From UBA4971 sp029551185 (lineage in GTDB: Bacteria; Bacillota; SHA-98; UBA4971), in assembly GCA_035593725.1 (NCBI GenBank), contig DAOSZN010000020.1:1-38160 (forward strand): 38,160 nucleotides of DNA, in the 5' to 3' direction. This document shows, piece after piece, positions 17,062 through 26,034 of the stretch. Made by a program: the position numbers and the translations under genes. Each line of letters begins with the position of its first letter. Positions within the stretch are counted from its first letter, which is position 1. The notes under the pieces were generated by a model, which was not told the DNA's origin, made no database searches, and was given only the letters and a program-made list of their open reading frames with translations.

Positions 17062-18251
17062 CGGATCTGATCAGAACAGCGTGCAGATTGCCTACTGTCA
17101 TGAATATGTTCAACAGTATCATGTCTGATTTGATAGCCGGTATGTCAGTAGTCTGGGTTATGCCTGCTACCGCTCCTCGGGCTGATCTTATCAGTGAACT
17201 CGCTGACATCCTTGAGGAACGTGCCATTGAAGCCATAGCAGATGATATCCCCGAGTCCCTTGGTGATTGCATGAGACACCAAGCAGACGAGGGATCTTCT
17301 TACGTAAGTGTTCACAGTCTTGACAAACCGATGTCTCTTTCTGAAAGGAAGTCCATAATAGCGCAGCTTGAGGAGTGTGGCAAGGCTGCCACTGTCCAAA
17401 GTCGGGAAACCGGACGGATTTCGTCCAGAGTCGTAGTGGTATCAGATGCAACTTTCGGGTATGAAGCGAATTCATGCAAGCATATTGCGGTCCATTGGTC
17501 TTGGGGATGCTTCACAACAACGGAAATGTCCATTTTGGCCCAATATATATCACAGGACAGGACAATTGAGTCGGCGCATGCTGTGTGGACACAGAGTGTC
17601 ATGGCTGAACTTGCCGGAACCGATGTAGGTCTTCTTCAGCAACTATACATACATTGGGAACCTGATTTTTCCGAAGACGACTTGTGCGACATCTTGCGCG
17701 AATACGCGACACGGCGGGAATGGGTGGATGAATGCATGCGCCTGCAGATGAAGAACATTCATGGGACGTACCGTGCAGGCAGGCAGAACAAGCCTCCGTG
17801 CCCGCCGCAGCAATTGGCCTCGTTATTCGAAGCAGGAATCCTGGAGTGGCGAATGGACAGCGGAATATCTGTCCATTCTGCTGCACTGGCGCAAAACGCG
17901 GATGTTTCGGAGATTAGAAGACGAATATGGGCAGGTCAGGCGAAATATCTGATGCCCGTTATTGACATGGAACGCATAAAGACATGCCGGTACCTGGAAG
18001 AAAGCGACCCGGGCCTGAACGATGCAGTAGACACTCTACGGCTGAAGCCGGGCAACCCAAACGAATGGCACAATAATTGGACTACTCCTGAATGGAGCGA
18101 ACTCATCTCCTATATCGATACAATGTGCAGCGGGCGATACATATCGCTGCGTCGTCGCGCTGATTTCATGAGAATGCGCCGAAATGACCTGGCCCACTGC
18201 ACACCCATATCATGGGAACACTTCAGGATGATATTGACAGGGGAAGCATAA
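17058..18251 (+). CDS. STAND-partner protein with C-terminal HEPN-like Rx4H motif, predicted effector
   Basis: A 397-residue protein whose ATG overlaps the NTPase stop (ATGA), so the two are translationally coupled. The N-terminal half has alternating strands and helices (MSVVWVMPATAPRADL, RVVVVSDATFGY, VHWSWGCF) like a nucleotide-binding fold, but it has no Walker A. The C-terminal third is helical and ends with R375-NDLA-H380 in MRMRRNDLAHCTPIS. This R-N-x3-H pattern at a helix start is the hallmark of HEPN ribonucleases, in which Arg and His form the active site across a dimer. I know of no named family. A HEPN nuclease held in check by the neighbouring NTPase is inference; a structural rather than catalytic HEPN is possible. 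Confidence 0.8.
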   Translation: MTDLIRTACRLPTVMNMFNSIMSDLIAGMSVVWVMPATAPRADLISELADILEERAIEAIADDIPESLGDCMRHQADEGSSYVSVHSLDKPMSLSERKSIIAQLEECGKAATVQSRETGRISSRVVVVSDATFGYEANSCKHIAVHWSWGCFTTTEMSILAQYISQDRTIESAHAVWTQSVMAELAGTDVGLLQQLYIHWEPDFSEDDLCDILREYATRREWVDECMRLQMKNIHGTYRAGRQNKPPCPPQQLASLFEAGILEWRMDSGISVHSAALAQNADVSEIRRRIWAGQAKYLMPVIDMERIKTCRYLEESDPGLNDAVDTLRLKPGNPNEWHNNWTTPEWSELISYIDTMCSGRYISLRRRADFMRMRRNDLAHCTPISWEHFRMILTGEA

Positions 18252-18372
18252 CCCTGAAAATGTAGCCATTGCCACCACTTTTTGTCAGAGATGCCTTTTC
18301 TAAGATCTCTCATTGTGATGAAAAATTTCAGCTGATAGAAGGAATTCGATAGCCAATGGCATATATATAGTA

Positions 18373-18388
18373 ATGACATCGATGTCAT
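18373..18388. promoter_or_regulatory. perfect 16-bp palindrome, likely LacI-family operator
   Basis: ATGACATCGATGTCAT is a perfect palindrome with the central CG typical of LacI/GalR-family operators. It lies just after a TATAGT box (18366-18371) and upstream of the lacI-family gene that opens the sugar operon. This fits autorepression, and control of the whole cluster if no other promoter is used. Confidence 0.65.
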
Positions 18389-18520
18389 ACGCCGAGGCGC
18401 GTTATGGATTTATCTCATACAAGTCCTGTAAGTATAGCAGGAGACCGCATCGCAGGGGTCCTCAGGCTAATTTACGAACGCAATGTAGCGTATGACTCAA
18501 AATTCCGGGGGTGCTATCGG

Positions 18521-19564
18521 TTGAGAAGTACCATATACGACGTAGCTGAGCTGGCGGGTGTATCCGCAAAAACCGTCTCACGTGTGATAAACAACTCATC
18601 CCTAGTTGCGCCTGATACAAGGCGAAAGGTTCTAGCGGCCATTGCTGAACTTGACTTTCACCCTGATTCAGCAGCGAAAGGCCTTCGGCAACGGCGCAGG
18701 AAGTCAGTAGGTCTGGTTATTCCCTACGGCAGCGACTTTGTATTCCAAGACCCGGGCATGTGGGCTCAGACAAACGGCGCCCATAGAGCCCTTTCTGAAC
18801 GAGGTTACGACTTAGTTCTTGCAGTCCCGCAAACCCGGGAATTAGTGTTGCATGAACTCAGCAGGCTCACGAAGAACCGCACTGTAGATGGGGTAATCCT
18901 GTACGCCATGGAGGGCGTGGATACATTGATCAAGGAATTCGACCGTCTGAAGATCAGATATGTGTCACTTTCCATGTGCTATTCGGGGCAGGATCACAAC
19001 TTCGTGGATACGGATTCATCCTATGTTTGTCATCTTGCTACCAAGTACATGATCGATCAAGGAGCCAGGCGTATAGGATTGATTCGGGAGCCTTTAGGGT
19101 TTTTTCATATTGCCAAGACCAGCGCGGAGATGGGATACCGCCGTGCGTACGAGGAAGCAGGCCTGCCGGTGGATGAGTCCCTGATACTTGCAGGGGATTA
19201 TTCTGTAGAATCAGGATATGAGCGAGCCTGTCAATTCCTTAGGGATGTGCCTGACATCGACGGTATCCTGTGCATGAGCGATCCTATGGCTATGGGAGCG
19301 CTCAGGGCATTGAGAGAGCATGGATTGACACCCGGTAGTGACATTGATTTCGTGGCCGGCGACGATTTTGCGGCAACCAGAGCAATGTATCCCGGCCTTA
19401 CATCAATCAGAACGCCACTTTACGAGCAAGGGTACCATGCAGGGGCAATGATAATTGATTATATACAATCAGGAAAGGAAATTCCCGGAAAGCTTCTTAG
19501 GGGCGAGTTGATAGTGCGGCAGTCAGTACGATCCCGAAATCAGGAGGGAAGGGAGCAGGTTTGA
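18521..19564 (+). CDS. LacI-family transcriptional regulator of the sugar operon
   Basis: A 348-residue repressor. The helix-turn-helix YDVAELAGVSAKTVSRVINN stands at residues 4-23, followed by the hinge region, then a periplasmic-binding-protein-like effector domain (SVGLVIPYGSDF, VDGVILYAM, GILCMSDPMAMGALRALREHG, DFVAGDDF). I use TTG 18521 after CGGGGGTG because it gives the classical LacI N-terminus. The longer frame from ATG 18404 adds 39 residues with no match and a weak ribosome binding site. It heads an operon with CUT1 transport genes and a glucosidase, so it should sense a sugar linked to that pathway. The palindrome at 18373-18388 is the likely operator. Confidence 0.93.
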   Translation: MRSTIYDVAELAGVSAKTVSRVINNSSLVAPDTRRKVLAAIAELDFHPDSAAKGLRQRRRKSVGLVIPYGSDFVFQDPGMWAQTNGAHRALSERGYDLVLAVPQTRELVLHELSRLTKNRTVDGVILYAMEGVDTLIKEFDRLKIRYVSLSMCYSGQDHNFVDTDSSYVCHLATKYMIDQGARRIGLIREPLGFFHIAKTSAEMGYRRAYEEAGLPVDESLILAGDYSVESGYERACQFLRDVPDIDGILCMSDPMAMGALRALREHGLTPGSDIDFVAGDDFAATRAMYPGLTSIRTPLYEQGYHAGAMIIDYIQSGKEIPGKLLRGELIVRQSVRSRNQEGREQV

Positions 19565-20490
19565 TGAAATGCATGTCAGGATGGTCCAGACGTAGACAGG
19601 CAACAGCTTATTGGATGATCCTGCCGGCTGTAGCAGCCATGCTTTTGGTGCATTATATACCCATGCTTTGGGGCTTTTACATCAGCATGCATGATGTAAA
19701 CCTGTTTACAATGGTCGATTGGATGAACGCGCCTTTTGTGGGATTCCGAAACTTCGTTGACGGTTTCAACCCTGCCACAACCACCGGCGCCCGTGCGCTT
19801 AAAGCTCTACAGAATATCACAGTCTACTCAGTAGTAACGATTAGCGCAGGTTATGTGATAGGCCTTGCCGTCGCGCTTCTGCTAAACCAAGAATTCGTAG
19901 GCAGAACCTTTATGAGAGGCTTAATCCTTCTTCCTTATATCACTCCTGACTGTGTAGCATTTAATGTGTGGAAGTTCATATTTCAATCCAGAATAGGCAT
20001 ACTTAACCGTTATTTGGTGCAATGGAATCTTGTCACAGAGCCCCCTATTTGGCTGGTGGGGCCGCCTGCGCTTTGGGCAGTGACCATAGCAAGCGTCTGG
20101 AAAGGTTGGCCTTTCGCTGCGCTCATTCTTCTGGCAGCTCTACAGAAGATCCCGCCTGAACTCTACGAAGCTGCTCGTGTAGACGGGGCAAACGCGTGGC
20201 AGCAATTTGTCATGATTACAATGCCGCAGCTTAGAACAGTATCAGTAATGTTGATACTCATGTCAATTCTATGGAACTTCAACGCTTTCAACCAGTTCTT
20301 CATCATGCTTGGCCGTGACCCGGGTACCGCAGCTGAAGTGCCGTCCACGCTCATACTCAGAGAGGCCTTTACTAATTTGAAATACGGGATAGGTTCCGCA
20401 TTGTCCATAGTCCTGATGTTGATTTTGCTGGCGATCACCACAGTATACCTGTATGTCCTACGCGGCACAGCAGGCGCGGAGGAGGTGTAG
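19564..20490 (+). CDS. CUT1-family sugar ABC transporter permease (MalF type)
   Basis: A 308-residue inner-membrane permease with six predicted segments, starting at YWMILPAVAAMLLVHYIPML. The EAA loop reads YEAARVDGANAWQQFVMITMP. ATG 19564 overlaps the lacI stop by one base (TGATG) after GGGAGCAGG; a TTG at 19561 is also in frame. With the next permease it forms the channel for an oligosaccharide imported with the downstream binding protein. Confidence 0.95.
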   Translation: MKCMSGWSRRRQATAYWMILPAVAAMLLVHYIPMLWGFYISMHDVNLFTMVDWMNAPFVGFRNFVDGFNPATTTGARALKALQNITVYSVVTISAGYVIGLAVALLLNQEFVGRTFMRGLILLPYITPDCVAFNVWKFIFQSRIGILNRYLVQWNLVTEPPIWLVGPPALWAVTIASVWKGWPFAALILLAALQKIPPELYEAARVDGANAWQQFVMITMPQLRTVSVMLILMSILWNFNAFNQFFIMLGRDPGTAAEVPSTLILREAFTNLKYGIGSALSIVLMLILLAITTVYLYVLRGTAGAEEV

Positions 20491-20493
20491 CAA

Positions 20494-21384
20494 GTGAAGA
20501 CACATAAGACGCGTATCCGTTCAGTAAAGGCTCTCAAGCAAATTCTGGTGTATTTGGCTGTGGTGCTGGTAGCATTGGTAGTGTTGGTGCCGTACGCTTG
20601 GATGATATCAGGCTCATTTAAGGAGACCTTGGAGCTGCAGTCTTCCGACGTTACCATACCTGAACTCAGACCGTCCTGGATTCCCAGGAACCCGACTTTA
20701 CGTAACTATAGAGATGTTAACCGCACTGTTCCTATGTTGAGATACTTCAAACACTCAATAATCATCAGCTTCGGCACGATGATCGCATGTACATTGCTGG
20801 CTTTGCCTGCAGCTTACGCGCTATCCAGATTCAACTTCCGCGGACGCGGGGTATACACAGTCTCAGTGCTGGCGACGCAGATGTTGCCCGGGATTCTATT
20901 TCTTATACCGTACTATTTGATATTCACCACAATTTCTCAGCGCACAGGCATCCTACTACGGGATACCTATGGAGGGATGATCTTCACTTATACATCCTTT
21001 GCCCTGCCTTTTTCCATAGTCATGTTAAGAAGCTATTTCAACGGCATTCCGCTGGAAATCGATGAACAAGCCATGATAGACGGTTGCACACAACTAAGAG
21101 CTCTCTGGACAGTGATTGTTCCCCTTGCGACGCCTGGCATTGTGGCAGTGGCGATTTACGCGTTTATCATGGCCTGGAACGAAGTCTTGTTTGCGTCTGT
21201 GCTCACAGGTAGGTCCACCAGGACTGTGGCTATAGGTATCATGGACTACGTAACTGCCACAGGGGCCAATTGGGGAGGCATGATGGCCGCATGCATCGTT
21301 ATCAGCATACCTGTGCTGGTGCTGTTCACATCTATGCAGCGTTATATAGTGGAAGGCTTGATTGCAGGGGCAACCAAAGGTTGA
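20494..21384 (+). CDS. CUT1-family sugar ABC transporter permease (MalG type)
   Basis: A 296-residue permease with six membrane segments. The EAA loop is DEQAMIDGCTQLRALWTVIVPLA, and the C-terminus ends RYIVEGLIAGATKG as in MalG-like proteins. It begins at GTG 20494, three bases after the previous stop, with GGAGGAGG upstream. No ATPase gene occurs in the cluster, so a shared MsmX-type ATPase encoded elsewhere is expected. Confidence 0.95.
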   Translation: MKTHKTRIRSVKALKQILVYLAVVLVALVVLVPYAWMISGSFKETLELQSSDVTIPELRPSWIPRNPTLRNYRDVNRTVPMLRYFKHSIIISFGTMIACTLLALPAAYALSRFNFRGRGVYTVSVLATQMLPGILFLIPYYLIFTTISQRTGILLRDTYGGMIFTYTSFALPFSIVMLRSYFNGIPLEIDEQAMIDGCTQLRALWTVIVPLATPGIVAVAIYAFIMAWNEVLFASVLTGRSTRTVAIGIMDYVTATGANWGGMMAACIVISIPVLVLFTSMQRYIVEGLIAGATKG

Positions 21385-21521
21385 GTTGCCGACTTATTAG
21401 TCCGGGAACCAGGGGGTGATGCTCATAGGGCCAAAACGAGGTGCGAAACTCGTATCTTTAGATCCGGAGGGCCGAGAGAAGAGTGCGAGACCCAATAATC
21501 AAAAGGGAGGGTTACGGGAAA

Positions 21522-22787
21522 ATGAAGCGGTTTATGTGTATGGTTGTCGGGATTGTTTTCTTATTGGGTTTATTGACATCGATGACATTTGGAGCGTCTC
21601 GTGAGATCACATTCTGGCTAATGCCTAATGCTCCGGATGATGTGCACACCGTCTGGTTAGATGCCAAGGTGGCGGAATTCCAGAAGGAGACAGGCATCAC
21701 CGTTCACTATGAGGTGATAGGATGGGGTGACGCCTGGACCAGGTTGGTTACTGCAATTACAGGCGGCGAAGGAGCTGACGTGGTTCAGGTGGGCACTACC
21801 TGGAATCCGCAGCTTGCGGCTATGAAGGGCCTTAAGAAAATTAATCCGTCTGAATTCGGCGGGGCTGGCGCCTTCATGCCTGCAAACTACGAGTCCACCA
21901 CGTATAAGGGTGAAGTCTACGGAGTGCCGTGGTTTGCTGAGACTCGTTGCCTGTTCTACAACAAAGACCACTTCGCAGAGGTCAAGATTAAGCCTCCTGC
22001 TACTTATGACGAACTTGTGGCTGCAGGCAATCAACTTGTAAAAGCCCGGGGTCAGGGCACAGCTATCGCTATTGCAGGAAACCAGGCGTGGGACTTGCTC
22101 CACAACTGGGCTATTCTGCTCTGGGCTTGGGGCGGGGATCTTGTCAGCCCTGACCTGAAGAAAGCTACATTCAACAGTCCAGAGGGTATTGAAGCGATGA
22201 ATTGGTATGTAGACCTGGTCAGAACCGGCCTTGCTTCTAAGTCGTGCGCCGAGTACAACCAGCCTGACGCAGACGCTGCTTTCATTAATGGCAATGTGTC
22301 CATGGCGTTCATGGGGCCTTGGAACATTGCAAACATTGAACATGACAACCCTGCGCTCAACTACGGTGTAGTAGAGCCTCCTAAAGGTCCTAAGGCGCGG
22401 GCTGCGTTTTCAGGTGGCAGTAACCTTGCGATCCTCTCCGGCAGCAAAGCCGAGGAAGACGCCAAGGCGTGGATCAAGTTCCTGCTGAGAAAGGATAATC
22501 TCGTGTCCTATTCTTCAGAGCTTACGCACATGCTGCCTGCGACGAAGGAGGCGTTTGATGACCCGTCCTTTAGCACAGAAATGTATAGGCCTTTCAAGAT
22601 AGCGCTTGAATATGCTACTGCATATCCGCCATTAGGCGTATGGGGCACAATTGAGAACGACATAACAGTCGCATTCAAGGCGATCTTTACTGACTATGTC
22701 ACAGGCAAATTAGGCGCAGACGGAGTGAAGAAGCATCTGGACGATGCAGCCCAGCGCGTAGACGCTGCGCTTAAGACAGAGAAGTAA
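21522..22787 (+). CDS. CUT1-family sugar-binding protein
   Basis: Extracytoplasmic solute-binding protein of family 1 (421 residues). The Sec signal peptide (MKRFMCMVVGIVFLLGLL...MTFGA) is followed by REITFWLMPNAPDD. Characteristic stretches are VVQVGTTWNPQLAAMKGL, YGVPWFAETRCLFYNKDHF, FINGNVSMAFMGPWN and FSGGSNLAILSGSK. There is no lipobox at the cleavage region, as in the other binding protein of this window. ATG 21522 is used, after AAAGGGAGG; the longer frame from 21483 would place the signal peptide too far inside. A beta-glucoside or related oligosaccharide is the likely ligand, judged only by the next gene. Confidence 0.94.
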   Translation: MKRFMCMVVGIVFLLGLLTSMTFGASREITFWLMPNAPDDVHTVWLDAKVAEFQKETGITVHYEVIGWGDAWTRLVTAITGGEGADVVQVGTTWNPQLAAMKGLKKINPSEFGGAGAFMPANYESTTYKGEVYGVPWFAETRCLFYNKDHFAEVKIKPPATYDELVAAGNQLVKARGQGTAIAIAGNQAWDLLHNWAILLWAWGGDLVSPDLKKATFNSPEGIEAMNWYVDLVRTGLASKSCAEYNQPDADAAFINGNVSMAFMGPWNIANIEHDNPALNYGVVEPPKGPKARAAFSGGSNLAILSGSKAEEDAKAWIKFLLRKDNLVSYSSELTHMLPATKEAFDDPSFSTEMYRPFKIALEYATAYPPLGVWGTIENDITVAFKAIFTDYVTGKLGADGVKKHLDDAAQRVDAALKTEK

Positions 22788-22834
22788 TCAATGGCAACTG
22801 TCAGATAATGACGTAAATTGGAGGAGAACGCCTT

Positions 22835-25105
22835 ATGCCGTGCTATGATTCGGGATGTGAGCTCAATTCAGGGGTGCCTTTAGGCGGTATCGGAGCAGGG
22901 AAGATTGAGATATTTCCTGACGGCACACTGGCTAATTTCACGCACCAGAACAACTGGGATAACCCGATAGGCCGGACAAGTGATCTGAACCATATCGATG
23001 CACGGGTCGGCCACCACTTTGCAGTCTGGGCATCCGAACGCGCCGAAGGAGCGGAACCGGTGGCGTGTCTGCTTCAGACAGCGGATGTTGCAGGGTTACT
23101 GCGTGTTGAAAGGATTGAATACAGGGGTGAATACCCCTTCGCGACACTTGACTACATAGATTCCGCCCTACCGCTACAAGTACGATTAGAGGCGTTTTCC
23201 CCAATAGCGCCTGGGAACTTGGAGTTGTCGGCAATGCCGGTTGCGGTGTTTATATTCACACTGACCAACAATAACTCAGAATCAATTGTAGATGCAGCAA
23301 TCATGGCGACTGCACGAAACACTGTCAGCGCTTGGAATGTAGGACGCTACAATCAAATCGTGGCCAGGGGAGATGTCAGGGGAGTCCTGTTTTCCTCAGA
23401 CTCCCCGCTCCCCACCGACACCGCTCATGGGACGGTATGTCTTGCAACCCCTGCCTGGGCAGGTGAGGTCAGTTGCCATGATTCGTGGAATCTCAAGACC
23501 CGGGATCCATTCAATCTTAGTCTTGAAAATGAGGACCTTGCGCCATGGGACACTTTCTTAGTTACAGGCAGCTTGGGCGTTGAGGAATGGAGTTCCTTGC
23601 CTGTGTCTCCTATAGTGCAGGGTGAAGGTGTTGAGCCGGGAGGCGCTATTGCAGTTCGGGTTAGGCTGAAGCCGGGTGAAACTAAATCCATCCCGTTTGT
23701 TCTTGCATGGCACATGCCCAATTCCCATTTCGGACATGTATATGAACATGACTATGCGGACGCTGTTGAAGTTGCGGAAGTCGCCTTGAGCAGGCTGGAT
23801 TCCCTCCGTGAAGGCGCAGTTCGGTGGGAGGCCTGTCTTGCCCAAGCCCGGGCAGACATGATTAATCCCTCGGCGGACAAAGTCAACGAGAGCGGGGCCT
23901 CCCACTCTGATGAATGCAGCGGAGCCTGTAGAGGCTTACCTCTCTGGTTAGAAGATGCGATGCTGAACAACCTCTATGTCCTGTCCTCAGGAAGTTGGTG
24001 GGACAGGGAAGGGCGGTTCGCCTTGTTTGAAGCGTCAAGAACGTGTCAGCTCATGAATACCGTAGATGTCCTGTATTATGCTTCTATACCTGTGTCATGG
24101 TGCTACCCTGGGCTTCAGGAATCCGGCATCACGCTGGTGGCAAAATCGCAGCGTGGTGACGGTTATATCCCTCATGATCTAGGCAGAGGCAGGATTGATT
24201 ATCCCAGCGACGGGACGACTGCGCCTCCAAGATGGAAGGATCTATGCCCCAAATTTGTGCTTATGGTTTATCGAGATGTGCTTTGGTGGGGGAGAGAGGA
24301 TCTCTTGAGGCGCTTGTATGACTCAGTGAAACAGGCGATGCTGTGGGCGATTGCAAGTGACCTTAACGGAGACCACCTTCCTGACAACGAAGGAGCTGAC
24401 CAGACTTTCGACAATTGGAACTTTCAGGGGACAAACTCTTATACATCCAGTATTTATCTAGCAGCTCTCCTCGCGTGCGAGCGAATGGCTGAAGCTATGG
24501 GAGATCATGCTTTCAGTCAGGAATTGCATCAGAAATTCATCCTGGGCCAACAGTCGTTTGAGGAACAACTATGGAACGGCAGATACTACAGAATTGTAGC
24601 TTCCGAAAAGAAGGGGACTATGGAGCATGAGGCATGCACAACAGGTCAGCTCAATGGTCAATGGTATGCCCACCTACTCGATCTTGGCTACATCCTTCCC
24701 CGGGAACACGTTGTATCGGCAGTGCATGCTATGTTGGAAATGAACGGATCAGTTTCACGCTTTGGAGCGGTGAATGCGGTGCTTCCTGACGGTAGTGTGG
24801 ATAGGTCGAATTCTCATTCAGGGAATGTATGGCCTGGAGAGACCTATGCCCTTGCGTCACTTGCGATTTATGAGGGAATGGTGGATGAGGGTTTGGAGCT
24901 TGCACGCAAGGTATGGGCAAACATCACAGACAATGTGAAGAACCCTTGGGATCAGCCGGATGTCATAGATTCAGTCACCGGCAAGTATGGTTTTGGTGAC
25001 CACTACATGCGTAACATGGTCGTATGGGCATTGGCTTTCGCGCTGTCTAAGCGCGATCCCAGGGTGAAACGAGCGCTTGATGCGCTGAAACCAAATCCTT
25101 CTTAG
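22835..25105 (+). CDS. GH116-like beta-glucosidase/glucosylceramidase-family glycoside hydrolase
   Basis: A 756-residue cytoplasmic enzyme without signal peptide. The N-terminal domain opens with SGVPLGGIGAGKIEIFPDG, the signature of the GBA2/GH116 family. The (alpha/alpha)6 catalytic domain contains LFEASRTCQLMNTVDVLYYAS and TFDNWNFQGTNSYTSSIYLAALLA; in characterised GH116 enzymes the acid/base Asp lies in the equivalent TxD segment. The start follows TTGGAGGAG. As the last gene of the lacI-permease-binding-protein operon, it probably cleaves the imported beta-linked oligosaccharide. Its stop codon overlaps that of the convergent methylase gene (TTAG). Beta-xylosidase or N-acetylglucosaminidase activity, known in the family, is possible. 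Confidence 0.88.
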   Translation: MPCYDSGCELNSGVPLGGIGAGKIEIFPDGTLANFTHQNNWDNPIGRTSDLNHIDARVGHHFAVWASERAEGAEPVACLLQTADVAGLLRVERIEYRGEYPFATLDYIDSALPLQVRLEAFSPIAPGNLELSAMPVAVFIFTLTNNNSESIVDAAIMATARNTVSAWNVGRYNQIVARGDVRGVLFSSDSPLPTDTAHGTVCLATPAWAGEVSCHDSWNLKTRDPFNLSLENEDLAPWDTFLVTGSLGVEEWSSLPVSPIVQGEGVEPGGAIAVRVRLKPGETKSIPFVLAWHMPNSHFGHVYEHDYADAVEVAEVALSRLDSLREGAVRWEACLAQARADMINPSADKVNESGASHSDECSGACRGLPLWLEDAMLNNLYVLSSGSWWDREGRFALFEASRTCQLMNTVDVLYYASIPVSWCYPGLQESGITLVAKSQRGDGYIPHDLGRGRIDYPSDGTTAPPRWKDLCPKFVLMVYRDVLWWGREDLLRRLYDSVKQAMLWAIASDLNGDHLPDNEGADQTFDNWNFQGTNSYTSSIYLAALLACERMAEAMGDHAFSQELHQKFILGQQSFEEQLWNGRYYRIVASEKKGTMEHEACTTGQLNGQWYAHLLDLGYILPREHVVSAVHAMLEMNGSVSRFGAVNAVLPDGSVDRSNSHSGNVWPGETYALASLAIYEGMVDEGLELARKVWANITDNVKNPWDQPDVIDSVTGKYGFGDHYMRNMVVWALAFALSKRDPRVKRALDALKPNPS

Positions 25106-26034
25106 TTTGCCTCGTCTGTTCCAGACCTGAAGTTCGTGACCAGGATCTCACTGAGCGGGCCGCGGCCATCACCTTTTGAGTTGATAGCCCTCTTTGCTTG
25201 TATTCTATAGATATTAAAGTCCTTATATAGTTCATCGAAGAAATTGTCCGAGGGATCGACATTACGTGGGTCTGAGTTGCTCAACATGAGCAGGGCTCCG
25301 GTATCATGCAGCTGCCGAAAGAACTTTGCTAATGCTACCTGGTCATCATCTGAGAACTCCTGTTTGTTGTATGATGTGAAGCAGGATGTGGTGTTGAGTG
25401 GCCTATATGGGGGATCCAAATACACGAAGGTTTCTGAGCCCGTGTAGTTTAAGGCTCTTCGGAAATCTCCGCATATGATCTTTACTTTCTCCAGCAACGC
25501 GCTTACCGCGGTTAAGTTTTCAGTATCACATATGGTGGGGTTCTTGTAATCACCGAACGGTACATTGAACCCCCCGGATTTGTTCACCCGGTATAAACCA
25601 TTGAAGCATGTTTTGTTCAGGAAGATGAACTGTGACGCCTTTTCAATATCTACTTGATTAGCGCCGACTTTTCTCGAATTGAATGCTTTGCGAATATTGT
25701 AGAATGTCATCTTTCGAGCGTCCATATCTTGAGCAAGGTACTTATGCTCCATATCTTCAAGCAAACTGATTAGGCGGTCGACATGATCCCTGACTGCCCT
25801 GTAGGTATTAATAAGATCTCTGTTTATGTCAATGATCACTGCTTCTTCCACAGGAAAACTCTGAAGGACATCAAACAAGACTGCGCCGCCGCCGACAAAT
25901 GGTTCAACATAACGTGTTATCTTGCCGGTTATGAGGGATTGAGGGTAGAATTCCCGGAACGTGGAAAGGAGCTGTCCTTTTCCGCCTGCCCATTTGATGA
26001 AGGGTTGTGCTTGGCAAACCGCTTTTTCAATCAA
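25102..26034 (-). CDS. Dam-family DNA N6-adenine methyltransferase
   Basis: A 310-residue alpha-class adenine methylase. FIKWAGGKGQLL near the N-terminus is the Dam/DpnM hallmark, EPFVGGGAVLFD (44-55) is the SAM-binding motif I, and DPPY (207-210) is catalytic motif IV. Family members usually methylate GATC. The start is TTG 26034 after CGGAGGAATCTGCA, overlapping by four bases the stop of a frameshifted nucleotidyltransferase upstream. No restriction endonuclease gene is next to it, so it appears to be an orphan or the survivor of a lost cassette. It may act in defence, replication timing or epigenetic control; the sequence does not decide. Confidence 0.94.
   Translation of the reverse strand: MIEKAVCQAQPFIKWAGGKGQLLSTFREFYPQSLITGKITRYVEPFVGGGAVLFDVLQSFPVEEAVIIDINRDLINTYRAVRDHVDRLISLLEDMEHKYLAQDMDARKMTFYNIRKAFNSRKVGANQVDIEKASQFIFLNKTCFNGLYRVNKSGGFNVPFGDYKNPTICDTENLTAVSALLEKVKIICGDFRRALNYTGSETFVYLDPPYRPLNTTSCFTSYNKQEFSDDDQVALAKFFRQLHDTGALLMLSNSDPRNVDPSDNFFDELYKDFNIYRIQAKRAINSKGDGRGPLSEILVTNFRSGTDEAN

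Noticed and set aside
11143..18251. Prophage origin of the large NTPase pair
   Set aside because: No integrase, phage structural genes or attachment repeats are visible, and flanking genes are metabolic.
21574..21587. TGACATCGATGACA resembling the lacI operator
   Set aside because: It lies within the binding-protein signal-peptide codons and only one half of the palindrome is preserved, so chance is likely.
21416..21604. 62-codon ORF before the sugar-binding protein
   Set aside because: It runs into the signal-peptide coding region in another frame and has no recognisable protein pattern; the GGGGGTG before it is weak evidence.
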